Below are positions 11,069-22,109 of a DNA stretch of 64,000 nt, one piece after another. Every line of letters starts with the position of its first letter. The first letter of the stretch is position 1. This DNA is from Laccaria trichodermophora. Its lineage: Eukaryota; Basidiomycota; Agaricomycetes; Agaricales; Hydnangiaceae. The position numbers were made by a program, and so were the translations under genes. The notes beneath the pieces are model-generated. The model ran no database searches. It saw nothing but the letters and a program-made list of their open reading frames with translations, and was not told the origin of the DNA. The stretch is taken from NCBI GenBank assembly GCA_018417955.1, contig JACTVC010000027.1:744001-808000 (forward strand). The letters run 5' to 3'.

Positions 11069-13206
11069 CCCAGTGAAAATGAAGGAAAACCAAACCGAAC
11101 CACAGTGAGCTAAAGATAAACAACACAACGTCATCGATCCAAATCGAGCTGGACCCTTTGAGCTCTCAGCACGATCAAACGAAATCCATCCTCAAGCAGC
11201 CTCAAGCTTACTGAACGCCTCTGCATCATCTCGCACACACTTGTCTGGCCAATTTGCTCCGTCCGAGAACCGACTCCCCAACCCCACGTCGAATAGTGCA
11301 CGTGCGCTTCTGCACTTTTTCTTAAATGGACACGTTTAGGCTTTTCCTCTTCGCTCTTGCTGCCCGCCCTCTTGCCCTCACGCTACCACCATGCTCTGGC
11401 CCCGCAATTTCTTCACTCGGCCCCTCTACACCCGCCCCTCTACACCCCTCTGTTCAACTGGCTTTTCACAGCGCTTTGGATCCCATAATCACAACTATGA
11501 TCTATCGCTATCGTTAGGCCACCTTGGTCCAGAGGCAGAGAACCGGAGCGCGTCATGGGCATTCTGAGTCGCTTTGCGCATTTGTTTTGGGTATGTGAGC
11601 ATTCCCTTCGTCTTCTTGAACAACTCAAGCTGAGTATATGCGTTAGCCGTCTCGATTCCACTGGTTCCTGTCGTCCCGAATGCACCTCTTTCCGACTTTC
11701 AAACAGGTATGTATATTATTTTGCACAAGTCTTTCCTTCACACTGACTATATGCGTTGAAATTTGCGAGCGACTCGGCTTGCAGCGCCTGCGGTAAGCTG
11801 GAGAAAAGACTACAGGTATGTCTTTCCTTCACACTGACTATATGCGTGCGTTGAAATCTGCGAGCGACTCGCCTTGCAGCGCCTGCGGTAAGCCGGAGAA
11901 AAGACTTTTGGGGTTGGAGAAACGACAGCTGGTGCTAAGCGACTGGAAAAGGTGAGTTCCGTGCTTTGAGATGCACCCTGTTTTCTAATGCCGCATCCTC
12001 CTGACAGTGTCCTGCGCTTCCAACAAGTCATCACAACGCCACTTTGCCTGCGTGACTCATGCGGCCTGTCGGAACCCGCCCGCTGTTCAATCCACTGTGA
12101 GTTGTCATGTGTATACCGAACGGTACGATATTGACGCCAAGAAGATTGAAGCATTTCGGGGCACCTTCAACACCAAGCAAGCGATTGGCGACCGTTCGCA
12201 AAGCTCAAGATAATAAGGGGTTTCAAAGGGAAGTCGGCATCCAGCGTCGAGGCGGCGGACATGCCGTCAAAACACGGTATGATTTTACAATTATTCGTCA
12301 AGGTTACTCACGTTTTCGTGAGCTCCAACCGACGATTCCGATTTAGTGCCTGGCAATATCGAGAAAGCAACGAAGTCTAAATGCGTTCTTTTTCCACGCG
12401 GTCATCTGCACCAACTGTCCGCCGCTTTCAGAAATCTCTGCTACAGAGCGTTTCTTGAAGCTAACGAACCGATTACCCCAGCCGCTTTCGGAAAAGTTTG
12501 ACAAAAGAGCAGGTGAAACATTAAAATGACGAGAGAAAGTCGAAGAAGGCTGTAAGTAGAGACGTCTCCTTTTAACCTTTCTGAATGTGCTTCATACTCC
12601 CCCCTTAGGGTTCCGCTACCCTAGGACCTTTTCCTGGCTTCCGACTCCTGTTCCCTGACTACCCCGCTCTCATTAAGATATTGGTATGTCGTTTCTACTG
12701 CTCGTGCTATTTCTTGTCCGTTGCTAAATATGTTTTTACAATCCTTGTTACATGGTGAAAGTTCTTTTTGCGGTGAGTTGTCTCTGATTTTGCCTATACG
12801 CCTCACCCTGACTGGAAAAACCTAGTGATTTTGCAACGCTCAATTTGGCTCGATCGGCTCCAATACGCACTCTGGTGAGAGGCTGTTCCTTGTCTTTTTC
12901 AGTCTTTTTGACTTAACGGTGAAGGCTTGAAATGGATTTTTTTTAGCTCGGTTTCGTTCCGTTTCGCTCGATAGGCTCAGATACTGGGTTTTGGTCTGGA
13001 TCAATGTGGTTCGGTCGCGCTGTTCGCCCACAAATTGCTCTCGTTAGGTAGGATTAAATTATTAGGCAGATTTGGTTAGATGGCTATAGATACAGCTGGT
13101 TTGAAAATCCAGCCAAACCTGTAAAAGTCTCTATTGTCGAGCCCAATCTAATTTTTTAGATTTGGCTCGACCTGGTTCGACCTGCTTAACCCTTATTTTC
13201 ACTGGG
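11069..13206. mobile_element. DNA-transposon-like element with short inverted ends
   Basis: Left end CCCAGTGAAAATGAAGG (11069) matches the reverse complement of the right end, CCCAGTGAAAATAAGGG, ending at 13206. Both sides are flanked by GATGAGC (11062-11068 and 13207-13213), a 7-bp direct repeat fitting a target-site duplication. Length about 2.14 kb. No transposase domain is recognisable in any frame, so it is probably non-autonomous or decayed. It contains a 91-bp tandem duplication (11730-11911). It lies directly beside the start of the duplicated F-box block. Superfamily not assigned. Confidence 0.6.
11730..11911. repeat. 91-bp tandem duplication, two copies
   Basis: Two head-to-tail copies, each starting TCTTTCCTTCACACTGACTA and running through GCAGCGCCTGCGGTAAGC to GAGAAAAGAC. 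The copies differ by a 4-bp insertion (GCGT) and a few substitutions. Located inside the inverted-repeat element. Confidence 0.8.
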
Positions 13207-13624
13207 GATGAGCGTCAATGTTCCCTAATCCGAGTCAATTATCGCCGCTTAACGCTAATCATCGACTACACAGCCTGCCTGCAGTAGATTGCCTTATCGT
13301 GAGCGTCACTACTGCATCCCTCTCCGATCTCCCACTCAGTCTCAGTCCTACGCGCCATGTTGAAGTTTTTCCATAAGGGACGAAAGTCTCTCTCCAGATT
13401 ATCCTTATTCCAGCGATTTCGCAAGCAGCGGAGTACAGACTCGGAGCTGAGGTTCACGCAGTGGAATCTCCCACTCCCCCCCGATATCATGAATCACATC
13501 ATCGACACCTACAACGACATTCCCACAGACATCCCTACAATTATCGCTCTAATTCAATCGTATCCAGTTCTCCAAGAGCTTTGCCTCTCAAAGTTATTTC
13601 AAAACTTGCATATCAGCTGTATGG

Positions 13625-16045
13625 CATCAGCAAAACCTGATTTTCCCACGTAGACAGGCATAGTGCTTCCGCTAATATCATAGTTTCCCATAGTTACACG
13701 CCAAGTTTGGCTAGATGCCCTAGCGCTCCACAGTGCTCCACAGCACTGTGTGGGCGTAAGCTTGTGCTATACAGCACTACAGAGACTTGTGCTGTTACTA
13801 TAGGGTGCTATAGAGGGGCCTCCACTTTCTACCCAGCCCTTATAGGGAGTCAAACTACAAGTATACTAGATTTCAGTAGAAAACACATTCCCTATTGTAT
13901 ATGAATAATTTATGACCAAAATACGCCTGGAATAAGAAGAAAGTACAACACTGTCCAGAGATTGATTGACCTACAAAGATTGCAACAAGAAAGAATATGA
14001 AGTATCTTTTGCAAAACATATTCGTCTTTAGTGATTTTTTTTGCGTTGGAAAGTGGTGTTCAAGCCGATTCCAACGCGTCTATTTACGTAGTATTTCGTT
14101 CAAAACTCAAATGGCTTTGGACCAATTACTGGTGAAGAATCTGTCTAAAAACGGTAAATGTTATCGGAGGTCGCCTTAAACGTCGAAATATTAGGGGCTC
14201 TCAGACCCGTTTTAAAGCTCTAATTTGTGCGTTTCTAACAAGCCCAAAATCGCATGAAACGGAGCAGAACTCATGATGATAATATATATTTCAGATGTCT
14301 AATACAGGCCAAATAGTTTATGCTACAGTTTGTGAGGTACTCCAAAATTTTCTACGCCGTAAATTGGATTGCATTCGCGTGAATGAAGCAATTAAAATAA
14401 GCCTACATAGAGGCCAAACGGTGCAATACTCATGAAGTTATAGCTATGAGCTACCCTAGAAAGTGTAAGTGTGAATTGATGGAAGTCGGTACTGTTGCGG
14501 GAAGTCACGTGCCGCGCTCAACTCACATTTTCGAACTTAGACAACTTCAATTGTTACTACCAAAAAACAGGAAATTTCGGGAAATCATGGAAATAGCCAG
14601 GAAATTTCTGGTAACAACTGCAAATTTCTTGGAAGGCTCGGAAATTGTTCAATAATTTTCCAATATGAACTTTATATTTGCCTGATTACATGGTGCCATC
14701 TACAATTGTGTATGCCCACCTCGAATGCCATGCTTTCTGTGAAAGACAGTGACAGGCGACAAACAACTTCAAGTTGCAAGACAATTCGTTCAAGTCCGTT
14801 GAAACTCCAACATCATGTGATTATGTTGAACTTTGAATTTCCCAACACGGAAATTCATTGTTCTTCCTTCCCACCACAATGTTCAACTTCTCCTTGACAA
14901 ACGGCGTCCTCCCTCGTCGAGTTACAGCATCCTCCCTCCCTCGTTGACGAACTGCGTCCCTCGATGAACAGTGTCCTCCCTCGTCCATGAACGGCGTCCT
15001 CCCTCCCTTGAAGAACGGCATCCTCCCTCTCTTGAAGAATGGCTTCCTCCCCCTCTTGAAGAATGGCTCCCTGCCTCCCTTGAAGAACAGCTCGCTCCCG
15101 TGAAGAATGGCTTCCTCCCTTAAAGAAAAGATCCCTTCCTCATCGACGAACAGCTCCCTCGTCGACAGACAACTCCTCCCTCGACGAATGGCTCCCTCTC
15201 TTGGCAAACAGCTCCCTCCCTTGACGAAAGGCTCCCTCTTGACAAACCGCCCCCCTCCCTCGACAAACGGCTCCCCCGATGAACAGTGTCCTCCCTCGAT
15301 GAACTGCTCCCTCACTCGTCGACGAACGGCATCCTCCCTCCCTTGACGGACGGTGTTTCTCCCTCGACGAATGGTGTCCTCCCTCCCTCGTTGATGAACG
15401 GCGTCCTCCCTCTCTTGTTGATAAATGGCGTTCCCCCTGCCTTGAAAAACGGCGTCTTCCCTTGCTTGTCGACAAACGCATCTTCCGTCTGTTGTCGACG
15501 AACGGTGTCCTCCCTCCCTTGTCGACGAATGGCGTCCTCCCTCCTTTGAAGAACGGCTCCGTCCCTCGACAAACAACTGTCCTCCCTTCCTTGTTGGCGA
15601 ATGGCATCCTCCCTCTGTTGATGAAAGATGGACGGTCTGCAGTCATTACTATGTAGAATATTAGGATATCTTGTATAATGTAGTAGTGCAGACAATAAAC
15701 TTATTTTTTCGTAACACAAGTTCTGTGTAAAAATCATGCAATATGGTATTAAAATGAGCAGAATGTATGCCCCTCCTCTAGGAATCTGCAGACCCCAGGG
15801 GTTGCTACTGAGGGCTGCAGATCTGCTCCGTAATTCTAGGGAGCACTATGAAGTGGCTATGTGTTTCTATGAATGGCTGCAGATCTGCTCTGAGATTCTA
15901 GGGAGTGCTGTGTAGTGGCTGTGCGTTTCTATGTAGAGCTGCATAGAACGCGCAGGTGACTGTAAAGGTGATACCCCTTTCTATGGTGCTATGGCACTAC
16001 ACAGCCCTGCCACGTGCTGCCTAGCTCACCCAGGTTTTGCTGATG
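13625..16045. mobile_element. 2.4 kb inverted-repeat element inserted in the F-box copy
   Basis: Ends are perfect 15-bp inverted repeats: CATCAGCAAAACCTG (13625-13639) and its reverse complement (16031-16045). Flanked by TGG on both sides (13622-13624, 16046-16048), a 3-bp target duplication; the intact paralogue shows the empty site. Contains no recognisable transposase, but a variable minisatellite (14895-15640) and a 60-bp tandem pair near the right end (about 15824-15945, GCAGATCTGCTC...). Non-autonomous DNA transposon; superfamily unassigned (3-bp duplications occur in CACTA and Harbinger types, but the ends do not match CACTA). Confidence 0.8.
14895..15640. repeat. Degenerate minisatellite, about 30 units of 18-27 bp
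   Basis: Unit resembles TGACGAACGGCGTCCTCCCT with variable length. Because the repeat lacks stop triplets on the minus strand, long open frames of 251, 168 and 141 codons run through it in all three minus frames; they encode low-complexity Gly/Arg/Glu-rich strings and are not believed to be genes. Confidence 0.85.
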
Positions 16046-17106
16046 TGGCAGACAGGACCTTTCTTGACTTCGAGTGTTTGGCCCATGTGATTCAAGTATA
16101 TCCCTTCCTTCTCGACCGAGTGAAATCTCTTACGTTGGAAGGACCATTCGAGCGCAGGCAATTGACTGGCTGCTCTTACGTTCTCTCGCAGATTACAGAA
16201 CGGAGTCACAACCTTGTGCGCCTTAGTCTCGCCCACAGCATCACAACATGGGAGGAAAGCGATGAAACCTTGCGGAAACACATTCTCATTCTTCTATCTC
16301 AGAGCCGCCTGCACACCGTCAAGCTGTGCTTCTACTGGATTCCCATCGAGCTATTGCATCGTCTTCCCGACCTCAAGCGACTCGAGGTAGACCGTTTCCC
16401 AAACCGTCCAGCTTTGGATGTTGTGCCGGTTCAGGCACGTAAAGTGAAGGTGGAGGAGCTTGCACTCATAGACGAGCGCATTCTTCTTCCCAAATCGCGA
16501 TTCGACTTCTCTACCTTGAAAGTGTTTGAGGCGCACAAAGGTTATATGTCGGATATCCAGGAGATTATCAACATATCTGCTGCCTCACTTCGCAAGTTGG
16601 TCCTTGCTGTTTGCAATAGTCAGAGTGCGTATTGTGTTTTCCCTCCAACAAACATCATGATGAATCGGGGGCCAACAGATATTAATCTTGGCGTCCTCTC
16701 CTGCCTCGAACACATCACATTAACTGTCCAAATTGAATCTTTTTCTTCACTGCATCTCCCAAACGGCGATGTCATTCAACAAACTTATCTCCCCCTACCA
16801 CCGGCCCAACTCCAACTCATCTTGAAAACGTTGGCGACATGTAATCCCCACAACAGCATCAGGGAGATTCGCCTTGTCATCAGCCCATTGAATTTAGAAG
16901 ATTTGGGTCCATGTGATTGGCTTTCCTTGGACTCATTTTTCGAGCATCCAGAGACTTGGAAAGCGTTGAACGAAATGTCAATTTTCACAGTTCAACACGG
17001 TGCAAATATTCACGAAGTCCTTTCTGAACATTTATGGGAGCAGATTGAGCATATCAAACTGCCTTGTCTAAGAGGAAGGGGAGTGACTGTCAACTGGCGT
17101 CAGTAT

Positions 17107-17325
17107 GCGCCTGTTAAAATGAACGTGTCCCCTTGTTCACTTGGGTGGACAGGGACCCTCGCAAACACGCGAGGTCTTCGAATTGTAAGTACCTACCTAA
17201 ATACGTAGTAAAACTTGAAATACATATTGTCACATGAAGCTATGGAAGGAAAAACTATTATGTAACTATAGAGCGTTGTTTTCACAAACGTGATTCGCTT
17301 GATATTCCAACAGCGCTATGGTGAT
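17107..17325. mobile_element. Small insertion in the F-box copy, MITE-like
   Basis: Defined by comparison with the intact copy, where CAGTA is followed directly by CTGTAATG. The inserted ~219 bp begin GCGCCTGTT and end near AACAGCGC, imperfect inverted ends, with TAT on both sides. No coding potential. Exact borders are uncertain by a few bases. Confidence 0.5.
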
Positions 17326-17519
17326 CTGTAATGTGTCGGAGTGTAGCGCAGAAAAGGTGGTGGTAGAACAGATAAGATAAGATAAGATGACATAATCCTT
17401 AAGTTGAAGCGCCGCCCTCACGAGACTTGCACGAGACAAGATTATGAATCCAGACTACCATGCTTGCTCACCGACAATTGTTCCACAAACCATTCCTGCG
17501 CTTTTGCACAAGACTTCAA

Positions 17520-18570
17520 GTCCGTTGATCTCCTCCGCGGCAGAGCCATCATCGCATGAGCAGTGTTACTACGCTGTTGGCTGGCACCAGCAGGCTGCAC
17601 ATGGTGATGGATCCCATAAGTCTTCGTTTATGTGTTGCATTAACGATTCTGGATTCACCGAGTTATTATGACCTAACGTGGTTAAAACAGATCTCTCGGG
17701 CTCAACGGCGCACCAGACCAACAGGCACCATAGTATGCTTTTTGTGCGGTGTGATTATCTCTTGTTCATTTCTATCCGCCCTTGAAACTTGACTTCGCAG
17801 GTTGGCATATGTTTACACTCCAGGCAACAGGTGGGTGGAGTGAATCGCCCATACACCCGAAACAAGGGTGTAGAGGGCACCTGAGCGAAGAACTGCGCAA
17901 ACCCTAGGACAAATGACTTGATTTAGCTTATTGTCTGGGTACCTGACAGATTGTGAGGACCGCAAGGGCGCCTTTCTTTCATACGAACAATAAGCAAAAA
18001 ACAATCACTCGTTAAACCTTCTGTCAATGCTTCGCTCCGGGATGCCTTGTCGCGGACTCAGTACTCGATCGGCCCCTAGGTGAGATAAGAACGTCCTTCG
18101 TTGCTCTGGAGCCAGGAAATTGCAAAAAAATTCCTCATTCGTGTCTTGAGTGCGGTTGGAGTGCGGAGGTGCAATTGTTGTGGATCCAGGTAATGTGAGG
18201 CAGAAGTACATGGTTGTAAAAATCAGATCTAACTGACTTGGGGACAAATTCGAAGGTTTTGTACTTGTTTCGGAATGTTGCCATTGAAGGTACATGTAAA
18301 TCAAAGCCTCCTCGGGAAAGTCAGTATCGCATTTCGGATTCGTTTACAGACACAAGTATCCCCCGTTGTCCAAGTCGTCGGGCTTCCTTACGGCCATCAC
18401 CTCAAGCAAGGGCGTATCGGACACAACGTTGCAAGTTGAAAGACGTGCGTGCCAACAGACCATGTAAAGATATTTTTGCTGTTCGCATGGCTGACGAAGT
18501 CCTCGCGGCGCCAGATCCTACTTTAACTCCTTATTGTGTTCGAAATTTTGAACCTGCCCACCACCGGAAG
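17520..18570 (+). pseudogene. Partial copy of the membrane-protein gene 5' region, interrupted
   Basis: 17520-17663 and 18306-18450 match, in inverted orientation, 6880-6600 (shared runs include GGTGATGGATCCCATAA and CACCTCAAGCAAGGGCG). Between them lie about 640 bp absent from the first copy (17664-18305). Similarity fades after 18480, so only the start of the membrane-protein gene was copied. No intact frame. Confidence 0.65.
17664..18305. other. 640-bp insertion of unknown nature
   Basis: In the first copy GGATTCGCCGAGT joins directly to CCTCGGGAAAGTCAG; here the two halves are separated. No clear inverted ends, target duplication or open frame were seen. Confidence 0.5.
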
Positions 18571-18975
18571 TAACCGCAAAACTTGATCAGACCTTTCAGC
18601 TCAACGGATAATTAAGCTAAATGTTGTGTTCTTCACATCATCTTTCAGGCGCTCCGCTCAATTGACCAATTGTCCCTCGCAGCGGGTACATGGTGCCGTA
18701 CTTTGGAAGTACTCAAAGCGTCCGAACGGTCATAACGGCGTGTAATTACACTTAGCGCCCTGGGCCTGAGTACTTACCTGGTTAGCACCGGAGGGGGCGG
18801 AATATAAGTATACTTGACGCCCGCTGATTTTTCCGTCACTAGCGCCGGTGAGTGACGCATTCATGGCTATATGTTAGTCAAATCTTAGATGAAAGTACTA
18901 GGGTCCAGGGTAGCTACTCCAATTACGGCAAGGTCACCATATTCTGCTTTGAACAACAAGGAGTTCAGTGCCAGG
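18571..18975. other. Intergenic stretch before the first zinc-finger gene
   Basis: Nothing recognised. The last part is the promoter side of the zinc-finger gene that starts at 19021. Confidence 0.3.
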
Positions 18976-18981
18976 TATAAA
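18976..18981 (+). promoter_or_regulatory. TATA box of zinc-finger gene A
   Basis: TATAAA 45 bp before the ATG at 19021. The same motif stands 43-47 bp before the ATG in all five family members. Confidence 0.6.
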
Positions 18982-19020
18982 GCATATAACTCTCAACTTC
19001 ATCAAGCCTCAAGCACTAAC

Positions 19021-19834
19021 ATGCAACCGGAAGCTTCTTGCGAGTCGTGTCTCCTTTCCTTAACACTGTGCACTTGCTACTTGACGCCATCCCCACCACC
19101 AGGTACGCAATCGTTCTACAACGCCTTGCTTGTGGCCTTACTACCGCCCGTCACAGCATTCCCAGAGGGTAGTACCATCAACTTTAATTATGCCGGGAGC
19201 TCGAGAGGGCAGCCACAGATGTTGCCTGCTGACTCCAACCGGTTCAACGTCGACACGGCGGAAGCGGCCCCTCAACCTCTGTTCGCATCACCAGGGAAAA
19301 GTGGTTGGCCTACAAATTCTCTCCCGCTACTAGGTACGCAGTGGCTCTACGACGCCCTCGTCTGATGGACTTAGCCATATCATGGCCTGTTTTGGTAACG
19401 CAAGAGAGCGACACAATCAACCCTACTGCCAGTGGGATTGCAGGAGGGCAACCATTGATGATACACATGAACCAGGGGGTTCATTCCGAGGTTGGGACTG
19501 AACAGAAGCCTCGACGAATGGTGGCATCCTCAAGACAGGTATCCGCCGCAAACAGACGCAGGAAAAATGTGGCGCCTGGACGGTTTGAGTGTCATTTGTG
19601 TCCACAGGATTTTACTGCCAAGCACAATCTAAAGAGTCAGAGTTCAATTGCTTCCCTCTTTTCCTCCTATTTCGCGACTGCGTCTGATGCTTTGAAATAG
19701 ATCATATCGATTCGCACTTCCGGAGAAAACCTCACCATTGCTTGAAAGGCTGCGGAAGTAGCTTCGGGACGAAGTCCTCGATGAACCGCCATCGTAGGAC
19801 GTGTAAAGGAAAAAATAAGTTGTTCGATGCGTAG
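19021..19834 (+). CDS. Small C2H2/C2HC zinc-finger protein, family member A
   Basis: Four exons: 19021-19102, 19157-19333, 19405-19635, 19701-19834; all junctions are GT-AG, phase 1. About 207 residues. N-terminus has C-x2-C-x6-C-x-C (CESCLLSLTLCTC). A long Pro/Gly/Ser-rich middle follows, then a basic ANRRRK linker, finger 1 (FECHLCPQDFTAKHNLKNHI, C-x2-C-x12-H-x3-H, split by intron 3) and finger 2 (HCLKGCGSSFGTKSSMNRH, C-x3-C-x12-H-x3-C). Two fingers at the C-terminus suggest nucleic-acid binding; the N-terminal cysteine module could bind a third zinc ion. Probable nuclear regulator, target unknown. Four relatives follow at 27.8, 32.4, 36.0 and 39.7 kb. Confidence 0.8.
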
Positions 19835-22100
19835 GTGTTCAGATCCCTCCGAAGATTGGACGCATAGGCCATTGTGGAGAGTTACCCTTTTGAACGGCGC
19901 ATCCAATTTCCTGTAGTCTCCAGTCCGAAAGTTATTTCATGGTCGTGGATATTTTCTAATCAAGACGCTCCTGCGTAATGTAATGTTAGTTTGTATAAAC
20001 TTAGCTCTCCTAGCGCCGACTATGTCATCCATCAACAAAGCGGTAAAGGTCGTAATCAGACGCCCGATGTCAACGCAACAACAGCCGCGATACATGTACA
20101 AGGACACAAAACACGACGGTGGCACCGTGGCGGATCGGGCGACAGCGTGTCTAGATGGAAAGATACGGAAGTTGACAGCAAGGAAGCCGACCCCGCGATC
20201 TGTCAACGGAAGTGAGGTAGTGGTTTCGAGTGGTCTCAGCGTGCTAAACCGTGCCCGTCACTGCGAATGTTAGTCGAAGTTTGAGAGGCAATTTTCTCCA
20301 AATTCTCTCCGAGACTCACCGAGTGATAAAAGAACAAAGAGGCCTCATTTGGGCCTCATTGAATCAAGGTAGGTGGAGAACTTCATCCATGTCCTTCCTA
20401 AGTACCTCCTCGGAAGTCCCAAACTTCAACGTGAAAGCAGTTGGAAAGCAGCGTGGGACAAAGAATTTAAAATCCCGACACACGTGTGCTGAGGTAATCA
20501 TTTGCACCAAATTTGCCACCACTCTTTGACCACTCTCAAACGCTAAGTACTGGCAGTTGTAGCATGAAAATACAAGGTGAGAGCCTTTTTCGATTAGCAG
20601 CCCGACTGTGGGCAACTGAGGCTTCGTCTTTTCCCTAGGTGGTGCTCGTATGTAGCTTTTTGATGGTGGGCACTGCGCAGGGCAGCAATTCAATTTTTTT
20701 TTCACAACCAGGGTGCACGGGAAGATGTATACAGACGTATACTCACCGAGACTCACCGCGCCAACCGGCCCATTACATATCCATCCGCGAAGCACGTATC
20801 CATCATCCTTTTCAGCTCGTCCCTCCACTGAGCATGATCCACCTCATCCTCCGCCCCTTCCTTCCCACAAACAGCCCTTCTCCATTAGTATGACTAATCT
20901 TGCCCGCTATTCTCGCAATTTTATTTTATCTGTGCATCCATCTGAAAAAAAAATAGCGCCATTCCATCCACCACCGGCCACACTTTTTACGAAAAGGCTC
21001 TTTTTAAGATCAATGCACTCGCTTTCGTGGCCACAGTATCCTACAGGATATTTCCTCCTACAAAATCAATTCCTGGAAGCCGCGGTTCATTGGTTGCTGT
21101 GGGCCTATGCTAGTGTTTTCGAGTACGAGGGAGGATGTGTGGATGTAGAAATAGAGGGGGGTGAGTGTGTTGAGCAGAGAACGACGAGTACGATTCGGAG
21201 GTTCGTGAGGTGCTGCATCCGATCTAACTGATGCAACTATTCCGTTTAGGGTCAACGCGGCTGCCGCATTTCCAACATCTCCGCCATTGACTACTCGTCG
21301 TTGCACACGCCCGGAGGTCTGAAAGTGAACGTTACCTGGAGCTTCAATGTAGAGCGCGTAAGTCCTACATTTTTGGGTCGTTTGCACATAATATTCACGC
21401 CTTGTGTCTTCTGTGGATTCTATTTCTCGCAGTACGCAACACCATGCACCAATCTTGGCGAGAATGCGCGAACGACAAGAACGCAAGATATGTGGCCAAG
21501 TCAATGCATTTAAGAGAGTGGGCGGTGGGGGCAGCGAGAAGACGACAAGAAGTGTTGGAGTCATGTAATTCGTCTCCCGCATTGTACGTGTCTTGAATCT
21601 TACTTACCCGTGGTATAGCTCTCCACTCGCGAAATCAATGTTCAGCTTTCGCTATGTTCTTGGCGTCAACTCTCCCGTTCATTCAACAAGAGTACTAAGC
21701 CTTTCAACAAGCCTGTTATCTGAGGCCCCAATTCGACGCCCACAGTCGACCGAAACCTGAAACCGCTTCAAAGCAACCCATCCTGTGAACATTCCTTTGC
21801 GGCGACACTATCCGAGACTATTTCAATGGGTCTGCGGATGAATAAGACGGATGCAGGGAAACAGTAACGTCCACACTTGATCGTCCTTGCATCACGCGGG
21901 ATCACCAAGGCTTATCTTCGTTGACCCCGTAAACGTGGAAATGCGGGTCGTGAACAACTGTGCCTGTGCCATGTGGTCTGACGATATACTATCTTATACT
22001 GTCCTTCTGTTGCACAAGGTTGCACATCTGGCTCATCATTGCATTTGTCGATCTCGAGCAGGGCAATGCAGAGCCAATCCAGTGATATACGAAGTTGGCT
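19835..22100. other. Zinc-finger unit A downstream block, no supported gene
   Basis: 21060-21760 is related to 29985-30650 behind member B (shared runs CAACGCGGCTGCCGCA and CCCAATTCGACGCCCA). A minus-strand open frame 20828-20364 and the plus-strand frame at 21250-21370 (GCRISNISAIDYSSLHTPGG) look partly protein-like and may be remains of a gene that was copied with the zinc finger, but no family is recognised and the B copy carries stops. Confidence 0.4.
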
Positions 22101-22109
22101 GCCTGGGCG

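Larger units (their letters stand above)
13357..17330 (+). pseudogene. Broken second copy of the F-box-type gene
   Basis: Inverted paralogue of the gene at 6986-8382, including about 115 bp before the ATG. Coding parts: 13357-13624 (MLKFFHKGRKSLSRLSLFQR...), then, after a 2.4 kb insertion, 16049-16624, a 54-bp intron (16625-16678), and 16679-17106. Removing 13625-16045 plus one copy of TGG gives an uninterrupted frame (ATGGCAGACAGGACC). A second insertion of about 219 bp (17107-17325) replaces the normal C-terminus; homology to the intact copy resumes with CTGTAATGTGTCGG. Apart from the insertions the reading frame is undamaged, so loss of function looks recent. Confidence 0.85.

Noticed and set aside
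14821..15737. Three overlapping minus-strand open frames of 251, 168 and 141 codons
   Set aside because: They are by-products of a minisatellite without stop triplets; products are low-complexity in every frame.
13625..16045. hAT-type assignment of the 2.4 kb element
   Set aside because: An 8-bp duplication cannot be fitted; the exact frame restoration supports TGG (3 bp) instead.
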